A stretch of 32,779 nucleotides of DNA from Flavobacteriaceae bacterium (GTDB lineage Bacteria > Bacteroidota > Bacteroidia > Flavobacteriales > Flavobacteriaceae): the NCBI GenBank assembly GCA_029942185.1, contig JAOZTK010000005.1, positions 2,647-35,425 on the forward strand, given 5' to 3'. Positions within the stretch are counted from its first letter, which is position 1; every line of letters starts with the position of its first letter. This document shows positions 18,837 through 28,500 of this stretch, piece by piece. Below the pieces are notes generated by a model. It saw only the letters and a program-made list of their open reading frames with translations. It made no database searches and was not told the origin of the DNA. Both the position numbers and the translations under genes were made by a program.

Positions 18837-19568
18837 TTGAAGAAGCTTTTTCCTATTCTTTTTATAGTAGTCCTACTATTCGTATCTTGTAAAAAAGAAA
18901 CACTAATTACCAGTCAGCTTGAACTGTTAACTACTTTTTCGATTGATGTTCCTGAACCTTCGGGTCTCGCCATTAATAGCTCCGGGACTATTTTATATAC
19001 GGTTAGTGATCACACCAATAAAGTATATAAATTAGCTACATCCGGTGTTGTTTTACAAATATTTGATTTTACGGGCAATGATTTAGAAGGCGTCTGTAAT
19101 TACACCAATGGGAAGCTCCTATTGGCAGAGGAAAGGACAAAAAATATTATTGAATTAACTATGTTAACCGGAGCCTACGTAACACATCAGATGGATTATG
19201 AGAACGATGAACCTAACGCCGGAATTGAAGGAATTACCTATAATGCTGACACTCATAATATTTATTTTTTAAATGAAAAAAATCCTGATAAATTATTCAA
19301 ATTGAATACAAGTTTCAATATTATATCAAGCTATGATCTGAATTTTGCGAATGATTATTCCGGTATTTTTTATGATTCTACGGATACTGTTTTATGGATT
19401 GTAAGCGATGAATCTCAAACTATCAATAAATGCACATTAGAAGGAGAACTCATTGAATCATTTGTCATCAACGTACAAAAACCGGAAGGAATTGCTATTT
19501 CAAATGAAAAGATATATATTGTCAGCGATTCACAAGAAAGAATTTACACATTTCAAAAACCCAATTAA
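18837..19568 (+). CDS. SdiA-regulated / YjiK-like beta-propeller lipoprotein
   Basis: MKKLFPILFIVVLLFVSC lipobox; DVPEPSGLAINSSGTILYTVSDHTNKVYKL, FTGNDLEGVCNY, NAGIEGITYN, PEGIAISNEKIYIVSDSQERIYTF. TTG start. Confidence 0.8.
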   Translation: MKKLFPILFIVVLLFVSCKKETLITSQLELLTTFSIDVPEPSGLAINSSGTILYTVSDHTNKVYKLATSGVVLQIFDFTGNDLEGVCNYTNGKLLLAEERTKNIIELTMLTGAYVTHQMDYENDEPNAGIEGITYNADTHNIYFLNEKNPDKLFKLNTSFNIISSYDLNFANDYSGIFYDSTDTVLWIVSDESQTINKCTLEGELIESFVINVQKPEGIAISNEKIYIVSDSQERIYTFQKPN

Positions 19569-19617
19569 CAACCCATAGCACTTTAACAAAGTGTACTATC
19601 TTAAAATAAAAACTAAA

Positions 19618-20259
19618 ATGTCAACAACAAACATGAAAATCGGAGAAATATCAAAACCCCGTTTTGAATTCAGAACATTCGGACAAAATTTTGAAGAAGC
19701 CGCCAAATTAATGGCAAGATTATCTGTTCCTATTCCCAAAAAAGTTTGGGAGAGAAATTCAGATGAAATATACATCTTATCCAAAACCAACGACATCAAT
19801 AATACAAAAATTAGAGATGGAAAAATGGATATTAAAACCTTTGTACAAACGGTAGATGGTTTAGAACAATGGAATCCTTTGATGAAAGGTGAATTCCCAA
19901 TAGCAAAAGAAGTCTTAGAAAATGATGTATTTCCAGCTTTTAAAGTTGAAATGCCTGCTTTAACACAAGATACCTATACTATTGAGGAATTTCTTGCAAT
20001 GATAGAAGGACATAAAGATTTACAAGGCGTTAAAGTACACAAACATCGTTTTGGATATATGGTCAACGATACGCTTTGCGAAGTAGCAGAAGTATTGATC
20101 AATGGTGCAAAAGTTTGTACCATCAATTCAGAATCTACGGAACTAGAAGATATCAAAAAGACCTTAAACGACATTCAATTAACAGGAACTGAAAACATCA
20201 ACTATCTACAAGCTATTAAGCGAGTAATCGGGTGGATTAATAAACCATTAGCTAATTAG
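19618..20259 (+). CDS. Divergent CYTH-like (triphosphate tunnel fold) protein
   Basis: PRFEFRTFG...DEIYILSKTNDINNTKIRDGKMDIKTFV resembles the CYTH N-terminal strands; CEVAEVLINGAKVCTINSES resembles the C-terminal half. ATG at 19618 preferred over GTG at 19591. Confidence 0.55.
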   Translation: MSTTNMKIGEISKPRFEFRTFGQNFEEAAKLMARLSVPIPKKVWERNSDEIYILSKTNDINNTKIRDGKMDIKTFVQTVDGLEQWNPLMKGEFPIAKEVLENDVFPAFKVEMPALTQDTYTIEEFLAMIEGHKDLQGVKVHKHRFGYMVNDTLCEVAEVLINGAKVCTINSESTELEDIKKTLNDIQLTGTENINYLQAIKRVIGWINKPLAN

Positions 20260-20288
20260 TTTTTATAAAATATTAAACAAACAACAAC

Positions 20289-20765
20289 ATGGCAAATCAA
20301 GAAATAGAACGGAAATTCCTTGTCAAAGGAGATTATAAAAAATTCGTTTCCAAAGAAACAAAAATTGTACAAGGCTTTCTTTCAACTGTTCCCGAAAGAA
20401 CGGTTAGAATTCGTATCAAAGGAGATAAGGGCTTCTTAACTGTTAAAGGTATCGGTAATGAAAGTGGTGCTTCGAGATATGAATTCGAAAAAGAAATCAG
20501 TGTAGAAGACGCTAAAGATTTAATGGCTATCTGCGAACCCGGAGTTATCGATAAAACACGTTATATTGTACCCGCAAAAAAAGGATTGTTTTTTGAAGTA
20601 GATGAGTTTTACGGTAAGAATGACGGATTAACAGTTGCTGAAATCGAATTACCAACAGAAGAAACTACTTTTGAAAAACCGGTGTGGTTAGGGAAAGAAG
20701 TTACGGGTGATGTCCGTTACTTTAACTCCATGCTGATGAAAAATCCATATAAAGATTGGGAATAA
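20289..20765 (+). CDS. CYTH domain protein (triphosphate tunnel metalloenzyme family)
   Basis: NQEIERKFLVKG (ExExK), VRIRIKGDKGFLTVKG, FEKEIS, DKTRYIVP, FFEVDEFYGKNDGLTVAEIELPTE. Confidence 0.93.
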   Translation: MANQEIERKFLVKGDYKKFVSKETKIVQGFLSTVPERTVRIRIKGDKGFLTVKGIGNESGASRYEFEKEISVEDAKDLMAICEPGVIDKTRYIVPAKKGLFFEVDEFYGKNDGLTVAEIELPTEETTFEKPVWLGKEVTGDVRYFNSMLMKNPYKDWE

Positions 20766-20819
20766 ATTTTTGACATAAAGTACACATAAGAGTAAACAAA
20801 TTTAACTTAGTGCCGCTTT

Positions 20820-20849
20820 CTGCTCAAAGGGAGATTTGCGCTTTAGCAG
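20820..20849 (+). promoter_or_regulatory. Stem-loop in the leader of the SLC13-type gene
   Basis: CTGCT(C)AAAG - GGAGATTTGCG - CTTTAGCAG, one bulge, no U-tract. Confidence 0.3.
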
Positions 20850-20879
20850 TTAAAAAATAACCTATTAAAAACAATTCAG

Positions 20880-22475
20880 ATGAGTGCAATTATACAAAAC
20901 GGTTTTGATGTATTAGACATGAAAAACTATCGAATGGAGAAACTCCCTAAGCGGGATAAATCTAAATTTGAAAAGTTTTTAATGCTAATTGGAGCTCCTT
21001 TAGCAGTTATTTTTTTTGTGTTAATTTTATTTGTTTTTAAGATTCCTTTTTTGGAAAATATGGACACTTCTTCTTTAAGTGCTAATGCCAAAATGAATTT
21101 TGAAAACATAGGTTTGCGTGACTTTATTTTTTCCAACAAAGCCATGTTGGCTATTTTTGTCTCCTCCTTAATCTTATGGATAACAGAGGCTATTCCTAAC
21201 TACTTAACATCCCTAATTTTAATCATAGCATTAGTACTCACAAGTGTACTTCCTGAGGAGGTAGCTTATGCGCAATTAGGACATAAAGTAATGTGGTTAA
21301 ACATCATGTCGTTTGTCTTGGCGAGTATGTTAGTTGCTACTGGAGTTGCCAAAAGGTTTGCCCTTTGGTTTATCATTAAATTCGGGAAAAGTGCTTCATC
21401 TGTTATTTTGAGTTTCTTAGTAATCAACCTAGTATTATCGCTCTTTATATCAGCTACCACAGCCAAAGCAGCAATCTTATTGCCTGTTTTTATGGTCGTT
21501 GCAGCCATATATGGAGCCTCAAATGGTAAAAAAAACAACGTAGGACGGAATGTACTCTTACAAAACCTGTTTCAGAATAATATGGGAGCCAGTTCTTTTT
21601 TAACTGGATCCGGAGCCAACTTATTAGCAGCTTCCTTAATTGCCGGTGCGCTGGGTAGCGATATCTTTTTTTCACAATGGATGATTGCATCTTTTCCTGT
21701 AGCTATGGGTTTAATGCTTATTGCCTGGATTATCGGAATTAAAATAATATTCCCTATCAAAAAAGAGGATAGAAAGCCGAGTATTCCCGGTGGAATGGAT
21801 AGTCTTAAAAAAGATTTAGCAGCTTTAGGAAAAATGTCTTTTAACGAGATAAAATCCATCATAATTTTTGTAAGCATCTTACTTTTATGGGTTACGGATA
21901 AATGGCATGGTGTCAGCCCAACAGCAGTTGCCTTTGTAGGTGCAATTGTCGCCTTACTTCCCAAGGTTGGAATCGTAAAATGGAACGATGTGGACATCCC
22001 TTGGCATTTACTTTTGTTCTCCGCAGGTGCTTATACTTTAGGAGCCGGATTTAAAGTTACGGATTTACCTTCTATTTCTGTAAATGCCGCTTTCGATGCT
22101 ATGGGATTTGGCGATAACACACCTTTTTGGATGTTGTATGCAGTACTTACTTTTTCCATGGTATTTAGCGCTTTATTTATGCAGTCTAAAACCATGCGAG
22201 CGATGATTTTTATCCCAATTGCTATTGGGGTTGCCCTTCGTTTTGATTATCCCATCATGAGTTTAGCATTTCCTGTCGCACTTCTTATTGAGCACGTGTA
22301 TACGCTACCTTTTAACAGCAAACCGGCACTACTACTTTACTCTACGGATCAGTATAGTATGAGTGATGGCTTTAAATTTGGAATTACCATGCAAATAATC
22401 GCTTGGTTCACTTCTATTCTTATGGCTATGACCTATTTTAAATGGTTGGGGATTACACCAGACGGCTTGTTTTAG
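20880..22475 (+). CDS. SLC13/DASS-family anion:sodium symporter
   Basis: 12-ish TM protein; LILWITEAIPNYLTSLI, LFISATTAKAAILLPVFM, DIPWHLLLFSAGAYTLGAG, LPFNSKPALLLY. Confidence 0.82.
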   Translation: MSAIIQNGFDVLDMKNYRMEKLPKRDKSKFEKFLMLIGAPLAVIFFVLILFVFKIPFLENMDTSSLSANAKMNFENIGLRDFIFSNKAMLAIFVSSLILWITEAIPNYLTSLILIIALVLTSVLPEEVAYAQLGHKVMWLNIMSFVLASMLVATGVAKRFALWFIIKFGKSASSVILSFLVINLVLSLFISATTAKAAILLPVFMVVAAIYGASNGKKNNVGRNVLLQNLFQNNMGASSFLTGSGANLLAASLIAGALGSDIFFSQWMIASFPVAMGLMLIAWIIGIKIIFPIKKEDRKPSIPGGMDSLKKDLAALGKMSFNEIKSIIIFVSILLLWVTDKWHGVSPTAVAFVGAIVALLPKVGIVKWNDVDIPWHLLLFSAGAYTLGAGFKVTDLPSISVNAAFDAMGFGDNTPFWMLYAVLTFSMVFSALFMQSKTMRAMIFIPIAIGVALRFDYPIMSLAFPVALLIEHVYTLPFNSKPALLLYSTDQYSMSDGFKFGITMQIIAWFTSILMAMTYFKWLGITPDGLF

Positions 22476-22591
22476 AACACAATAACACACCGTTAATCCA
22501 CGTCTAATATATTGATTAATTTATGTAACATTTACTTCATATAGTAAAAGGTGCTTTGTGTACTTTTGCTGAAATTTAAAAAAAAATAACA

Positions 22592-22933
22592 ATGAATTTA
22601 ATGACTAACCTAGAGCATGTAATAACAACTTCTCAATATCAAGAAATTATAGAAAATAACGAGAATGTTATGATTTGTTGTGGACGCATGGGACCTATGT
22701 GTGTGCCTGTTTACGATGCGATGGAAGAACTTACCGAAGAATCTAAAAATATCAAATTTGTGGATATGCTTTTCGATATCCCCGATGCACACGTAATTAG
22801 AAACGCACCGGAATGCGCCGGATTCATGGGACTACCCTTTACAATGTACTATAAAAACGGAAAAGTAGTAAAAGCTACTTCAAGCATTCAATCTAAAGAA
22901 CAAGTTCAAGCAATTTTAAATGAAGTTTTTTAG
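22592..22933 (+). CDS. Thioredoxin-fold protein with atypical active site
   Basis: VMICCGRMGPMCVPVYDAMEEL...IKFVDMLFDIPDAHVIRNAPECAGFMGLPFTMYYKNGKVV, thioredoxin layout with cis-Pro region (GLPFTMYY). Confidence 0.72.
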   Translation: MNLMTNLEHVITTSQYQEIIENNENVMICCGRMGPMCVPVYDAMEELTEESKNIKFVDMLFDIPDAHVIRNAPECAGFMGLPFTMYYKNGKVVKATSSIQSKEQVQAILNEVF

Positions 22934-22953
22934 TAGAAAATTACTTAAATCAC

Positions 22954-22987
22954 AAAAGCTCCATTTTTTGTTTTGGAGCTTTTTTTA
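22954..22987 (+). terminator. Intrinsic terminator between Trx-like and TrxR-like genes
   Basis: AAAAGCTCCA TTTTTTGTTT TGGAGCTTTTTTT stem-loop. Confidence 0.85.
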
Positions 22988-22999
22988 ATTTGTATAAAA

Positions 23000-23923
23000 A
23001 TGGAAAGTAACAAGTATGATGTGATTGTATTAGGTGGTGGAGCAGCAGGTTTAACAGCGGGAATCTATCTATCAAGAGCCAAAATCAAAACATTGATTCT
23101 CAATGAAGGCATGGTAGGTGGACAAATAGTGCTGACCCACGAAATTGCCAATTATCCGGGTGTAGAAAATATCTCCGGTTATCAATTGGCAAGCACCATG
23201 AAAAAACAAGCAATATCTTTTGGTTGTGATATTAAACAGAATATTCAAATAAGTGATTTAGATTTATCCGGTGAAATAAAAAAAGTAATCATTTCCAATG
23301 GAGAACAATATACTGCTAAAGCAATTATCATCGCAACCGGTGGGCGTTCACGAGAATTAGCCGTAGAAGGTGAAGATACTTTCAAAGGACGTGGAATCTC
23401 TTACTGCGCTACTTGTGATGGGGATTTCTATACAGATAAAGATATCATTGTTGTAGGAGGTGGAAATTCTGCACTTGAGGAAGCGGTTGCTCTGACAACC
23501 TATGTGCGAAGCCTTAGAATTGTACATCAATTTGATCACTTTCAAGGTTTTGCCCATGCTATTGAAGCAGCAAAAAACAATCCTAAAATTAGTTTTATCC
23601 TCAATTCAAAAATAGAGGCCTTCGAGGGAAATGAAAAAGTACAAAAAGTTACTATTCGAAACTTGAACGATAATACTTCTCAAAAAATGGCTATTGATGG
23701 TGTTTTTATCTTGATTGGTTACAAACCCAATTCAGAAAAATTTACAAATCACATTGATATAAATCCATATGGAGAAATTCCTACTGATTCTAAAATGGCA
23801 ACCAATGTTAAAGGAGTATTTGCCGCAGGAGATGTTCGAGAGAAACGTATTAGACAAATTGCAACGGCTGTAAATGATGGTGCAATTGCGGCTATTCATG
23901 CCATTGAATACATTCAATCTTAA
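23000..23923 (+). CDS. Thioredoxin reductase-like FAD/NAD(P) oxidoreductase
   Basis: YDVIVLGGGAAGLTAGIYLSRA, GRGISYCATCDGDFYTDKDIIVVGGGNSALEEA, GVFAAGDVREKRIRQIATAVNDGAIAA. Likely start ATG 23000, not the TTG at 22973 in the track. Confidence 0.92.
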   Translation: MESNKYDVIVLGGGAAGLTAGIYLSRAKIKTLILNEGMVGGQIVLTHEIANYPGVENISGYQLASTMKKQAISFGCDIKQNIQISDLDLSGEIKKVIISNGEQYTAKAIIIATGGRSRELAVEGEDTFKGRGISYCATCDGDFYTDKDIIVVGGGNSALEEAVALTTYVRSLRIVHQFDHFQGFAHAIEAAKNNPKISFILNSKIEAFEGNEKVQKVTIRNLNDNTSQKMAIDGVFILIGYKPNSEKFTNHIDINPYGEIPTDSKMATNVKGVFAAGDVREKRIRQIATAVNDGAIAAIHAIEYIQS

Positions 23924-24013
23924 TTTCTTTTACTCTTATCCTGAGGTAAAACTATGCTTTGACTTTTTTAACCTGAATCCTTTTGTCGGAAAAAAACAAT
24001 ACCTTTACCTTCT

Positions 24014-24991
24014 ATGCCGCTAATAAAAAACTCCCAATATAAACCTGAGTTATTCTTTAAGAACAAACATTTTAATACACTATATCGCTATTTCAAGACA
24101 AATACTCAAATAGATTTTAAAACCGAACGTATAAAAACCCTGGATCAGGATTTTATCGATTTAGATATATCATCTGTGGGTTCAAAGAAAGCTATTGTAG
24201 CTATTCACGGCTTGGAAGGAAGCTCCAATTCTAGTTATATTCGATCTTTGACTCGAGTAGCTAACCACAATGATTTTGATGTAATTGCAATGAATTTAAG
24301 AGGATGCAGTGGTGTCCCTAATCTATTACTTAAATCTTATCACAGTGGTAAAACTTCAGATTTATTGGAAGTAATACAATATATCGAGCAAAAGCATATT
24401 TACACTGAAATGCATATTGTAGGATATAGTCTGGGTGGAAATATCACCTTAAAATTTATGGGTGAAACCCCTAATAATCTTCCTAAAATAATTAAATCTG
24501 CCGTTGGCATTTCCACCCCTTGTGATTTAGAAGGAGGAATAAAAGAATTGAATCAGTTTTCTAATTCTTTATACCAATTCGGGTTTTTAAAAACACTTAA
24601 AGAAAAAGCAAAACATCGATATAAAAAAAGACCAAGCGCCACTATTAATTTAAAAAAAGTTGTAAACGCAAAAAACCTAATGGCCTTTGATGAATATTTT
24701 ACGGCTCCATTAAATGGTTTTAAAAACGCAATCGATTATTACACGCAATCGAGCTGTAAACAATTTATTAAAGATATTAAAACGCCTAGTTTATTAATTT
24801 CAGCTCTGGATGATCCGTTTTTAAGTGAAAGTTGTTATCCCTTCGCCGAAGCAGAAAAAAATGATAGTTTTTATTTACTCACTCCAAAATACGGTGGACA
24901 TGTAGGCTTTTTTTCTAGTTTTAACAAAAATAAAAACTACTGGTTGGAAAACCAAATTTTAAAATTCATTCAAAAAAATCATCCGGATTAA
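24014..24991 (+). CDS. YheT-family alpha/beta hydrolase
   Basis: AIVAIHGLEGSSNSSYIRS, VIAMNLRGCSG, IVGYSLGGNITLKFMGE, LISALDDPFLSE, YGGHVGF. Confidence 0.88.
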   Translation: MPLIKNSQYKPELFFKNKHFNTLYRYFKTNTQIDFKTERIKTLDQDFIDLDISSVGSKKAIVAIHGLEGSSNSSYIRSLTRVANHNDFDVIAMNLRGCSGVPNLLLKSYHSGKTSDLLEVIQYIEQKHIYTEMHIVGYSLGGNITLKFMGETPNNLPKIIKSAVGISTPCDLEGGIKELNQFSNSLYQFGFLKTLKEKAKHRYKKRPSATINLKKVVNAKNLMAFDEYFTAPLNGFKNAIDYYTQSSCKQFIKDIKTPSLLISALDDPFLSESCYPFAEAEKNDSFYLLTPKYGGHVGFFSSFNKNKNYWLENQILKFIQKNHPD

Positions 24992-25490
24992 ATGGGATAT
25001 CATCGTCCGGATCATGATCATCATAGTTTACTCCCGGCGGATTAAACAAACCCCAACGATCAATAATATAATTCCATTCATCAAAAGTTTTTATCCATTC
25101 GGCAAAAAGTACACGAAAAGCTTCGACTTCATCACGTAATAATTGAATATAGTCATGATCTTTAAATCCATACATCTTCATCTCGGTAGAATCTGTCATT
25201 AATTCGCGAGCTGCTTTACGAATGATTGCCGCATTTTCCATTTTTAAATCATAAAGTTCTACTGCCTCCGCACTTGCGATTTTTACAGGAATTATCATTG
25301 CATTCTGACGTAAATAGGAAATAGTATCCTCAAACATAGATTGCTCTATTTCGCTTACTTGTATATCGGTATTTCCGGCAACTTCGGTAATCTTATCAGC
25401 TAATAGCCTTATCTCCCATGCTTTTTTATAAACGGGCATTTTCTTAATTTCATCTCTTGACTTGTAATGATCGTCTTCATTTTCAAACAT
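24966..25490 (-). CDS. Conserved-looking hypothetical protein with acidic C-terminus (possible helical bundle)
   Basis: ATG at 25488-25490 (MFENEDDHYKSRDE) gives 175 codons clear of the upstream gene; the longer ORF start at 25700 overlaps alpha-2-macroglobulin in another frame. Ends DDHDPDDDIPFNPDDFFE. Confidence 0.7.
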   Translation of the reverse strand: MFENEDDHYKSRDEIKKMPVYKKAWEIRLLADKITEVAGNTDIQVSEIEQSMFEDTISYLRQNAMIIPVKIASAEAVELYDLKMENAAIIRKAARELMTDSTEMKMYGFKDHDYIQLLRDEVEAFRVLFAEWIKTFDEWNYIIDRWGLFNPPGVNYDDHDPDDDIPFNPDDFFE

Positions 25491-25509
25491 AATTCTTAAT
25501 TCTACATTT

Positions 25510-28500
25510 CTAATTCTTAATTTGTACACGTACTCCTTCACTATGGCTACTAAATTCCGGCGCATACATAGATTGAATAGTTGTAATCCCATTGCTAAAA
25601 TTACCGGCGTTATTTGCACGTAAGTCGTATTCAAAAACATAGACTCCTTTTGGTAAAAAGTCGATAAAGAAATTCGTACTCGCATCTTTTGTGCTTTCAT
25701 AATATCCTAGACCATCCTGCCATTTGTATTGTGACAGTACATTGACCGGTTCAAAACCACTGGCACGCATATCTTTCATATGTATAAACTCCATGGCTCT
25801 ATCCACCTTTAGCTCTATGCGAACACGTATTAAATCGCCCAATTTTAAACTGGTTTCAGCAGTTACTTCTGTCAATTGCTCCCCACTGTCTGTATTTGAT
25901 TTTAAGAAAAGTTTTTTAGTGATTTGCAAAGGTGTTTTAGCAACTGATATCTTATCTAAATCTTCAAAATATTGCCAATAAAGAGCACCCCAAGCGATAC
26001 CTTCACTTTCTTTGGAAATAGTGACATCAGCCATGTCTTTATTTATTTCTGATCCATTCCATGAAGTTTTAAAATATCCTGTTCCTGCTTCCACTTTGCT
26101 GGACGCTAACTCTAAAGGTTTGATTGTTTGGTCGGCTATTTTAATCGTAACAAAATCCGTATTTTCTAACCAATTCGTTCCTTGTAGCAGTAAAGCATAA
26201 ACAGCTTCTGTAGTCGCTTTAGTCGTTTTCCAACGATTGGTTTGCTTGTTTTTTAACAGCCACATCTTCATGTTGTCAATGTCTTTCTGTCGCGTGACAG
26301 CGTCTTTTGAAACCTCAGCAAATACCTCAATCAACAAAGCTTGTGTCTCTATCGGAGCTTGATACCAATACCAACTACTGGTATTCTCCTTCCAATACAT
26401 TCCTAATTCTTCACCGGTGATACTGTTTTCTTTTAAAGATGCCAATATCTTTTCTGCAATTGTATTTTTATTATTTCTATGCGCTATCAAACTGATAAAG
26501 CCTTTCGAATATAAATTAAAATCTTTCCAGTATTTATACGTTTGTTCGGTGTAATAAGTCACGGCCGATTGCACACTGCTCTGTATTTTTTTGTTTTTAA
26601 AAAAGCTTCGCATATACAAATATTGAACTTGGAAGTGCGACGTATTATTCTTTGCCAAAAACTCCTCATAGATCTTTTGACCTATGTTTTTGTCGTTTTC
26701 TTTTTCCTTGATAATCAGGGCACGTTCTAGTAATTTTTCATAGTCTTTTTTAATTTCATTATCCAAATATTTTAACGCTTCTTCGAGCATGTCATTTACT
26801 TCCTGACTATTGACTTTCGGGTCAACAACTCCCAATTTATTTAAATGCCCAAAACCGGAAACAATATGTTGAGTAATATATCTATTTGCATAGCGATTTC
26901 CTTTAAACCAAGGAAAGCCCCCATTTGACATTTGCAATTGCTTTAATTTGCGCAAAGTCCGCTTTTGTTCTGATTTCATTTTGTGTAAATCAAATAATAA
27001 AGCAATGCGTTTCTTTTGTTCAGTTTCACTTTGTGCATCGCGTAACCAAGGAGTTTCGTTAATAATCAAGGATTTTAATTCTTGGTTTTTCTCTAAATTA
27101 CTGATAAGTGCATCCGAATTTTTCCACTGATTAAATACCTGTTGCATACGTGGATTGGAATTCGCAATATAACTCGCTAAAGTATTGGCGTAGTATCTGG
27201 CAAATGTTTGCTCCGAACAATCGTGTGGATACTCCATTAAATACGGTAACGCTTGTACAGCATGCCATATAGGGTTTGAAGTAACTTCTAATGTAAGCTT
27301 GTGGTTTTTAAGTGTTTTTGATGTACTATTCTTTAATTTATCTAGACTAAAGGTCTTTTCTTGATGCGACCGCACCCACATTGGTAAAGTCTCTGTCACT
27401 AACATTCTATTGGATAAAACAGCTAATACATTTTGTTCCCCATCCGAATAATCTCCGGATTTGGCCACTATTTTATATTGAACAGCTTGCAGATGATCGG
27501 GTATATTTAAACTCCAGGAAACATTAGAATTCCCTCTAGCGTTGATTGAAAAGCCCTGTGTTTGGTTTGTATTTCCTAAATCTAAATCAATAGGTTCATT
27601 GGTTATTGCATCGAACAATTGCAATTCAGCCATACCTTCCAGTATTTTTCCCGTAAGGTTTGAAATCTTTGAACTGATAATTATTCGATCTCCCTCACGT
27701 AAAAAACGCGGTGGATTCGGCAAAACCATCAATTCTTTTTGTGTTACAGTCTCCATAGATTCCACTATGGCATCTAAATCTTTGGTGTGTGCCAAAAGTT
27801 GTAATTTCCATTTTGTCAAACTCTCAGGCGTTGTAAATTCAAAACTCACATTACCGTTTTTATCTGTGGTTAAATGTGGAAAGAAAAAAGCGGTTTCCTT
27901 AAAGTTTGTGCGGATTTTTACACTGGAGAAATCAATACTTCCTTCCGTTGTTTTCTCTACTTTTATTACATTTTCTTCTTCAAGTATTATATTTTCATTT
28001 ATTGCTTTATCTCCGCTTCCATCCATTGGAGCGTACGATAACGCTTTCTTAGATCTTATTTTTCCTCCCCTTAATTTATTGACACGCTCATCACTAACTT
28101 CCATCATAATCGGAGTATCGACATAAAACCTTCCTAATGATAAACCAAACCAGTTTAAAGCATCGTAATTCTGATGCTTTAGAGCAGTATATTTTAAAGG
28201 CTTTTGATAAACCCTAAAGTTGGCATTCGCAAAACTATTATGAGCATTGCTCGCATTAGCCGTAGAATAATATTTGTGATAAACAGGTTGAAAAGACCAG
28301 GTATGAACTCTAAACTGATCCAAACTAGCATCATACATACTCGTTAGCATTTCTGCTACTACTTTATCGCCTTTTGGCCCTTTTACTTTAAAACTCCATG
28401 TTTCTTCTTTCCCGGGTTGTAATTTATCTCTAAAAGTCAGGGTTTCAATTTCCAACTCTGATTTTGGGTAGGGTACGCGAATCAGCATACTTCCACTTTG

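Noticed and set aside
21572-21997. 141-aa minus-strand ORF
   Set aside because: Antisense to the SLC13-type transporter; composition artefact.
27542-28126. 194-aa plus-strand ORF
   Set aside because: Antisense within alpha-2-macroglobulin; Ser/Phe-rich shadow translation.
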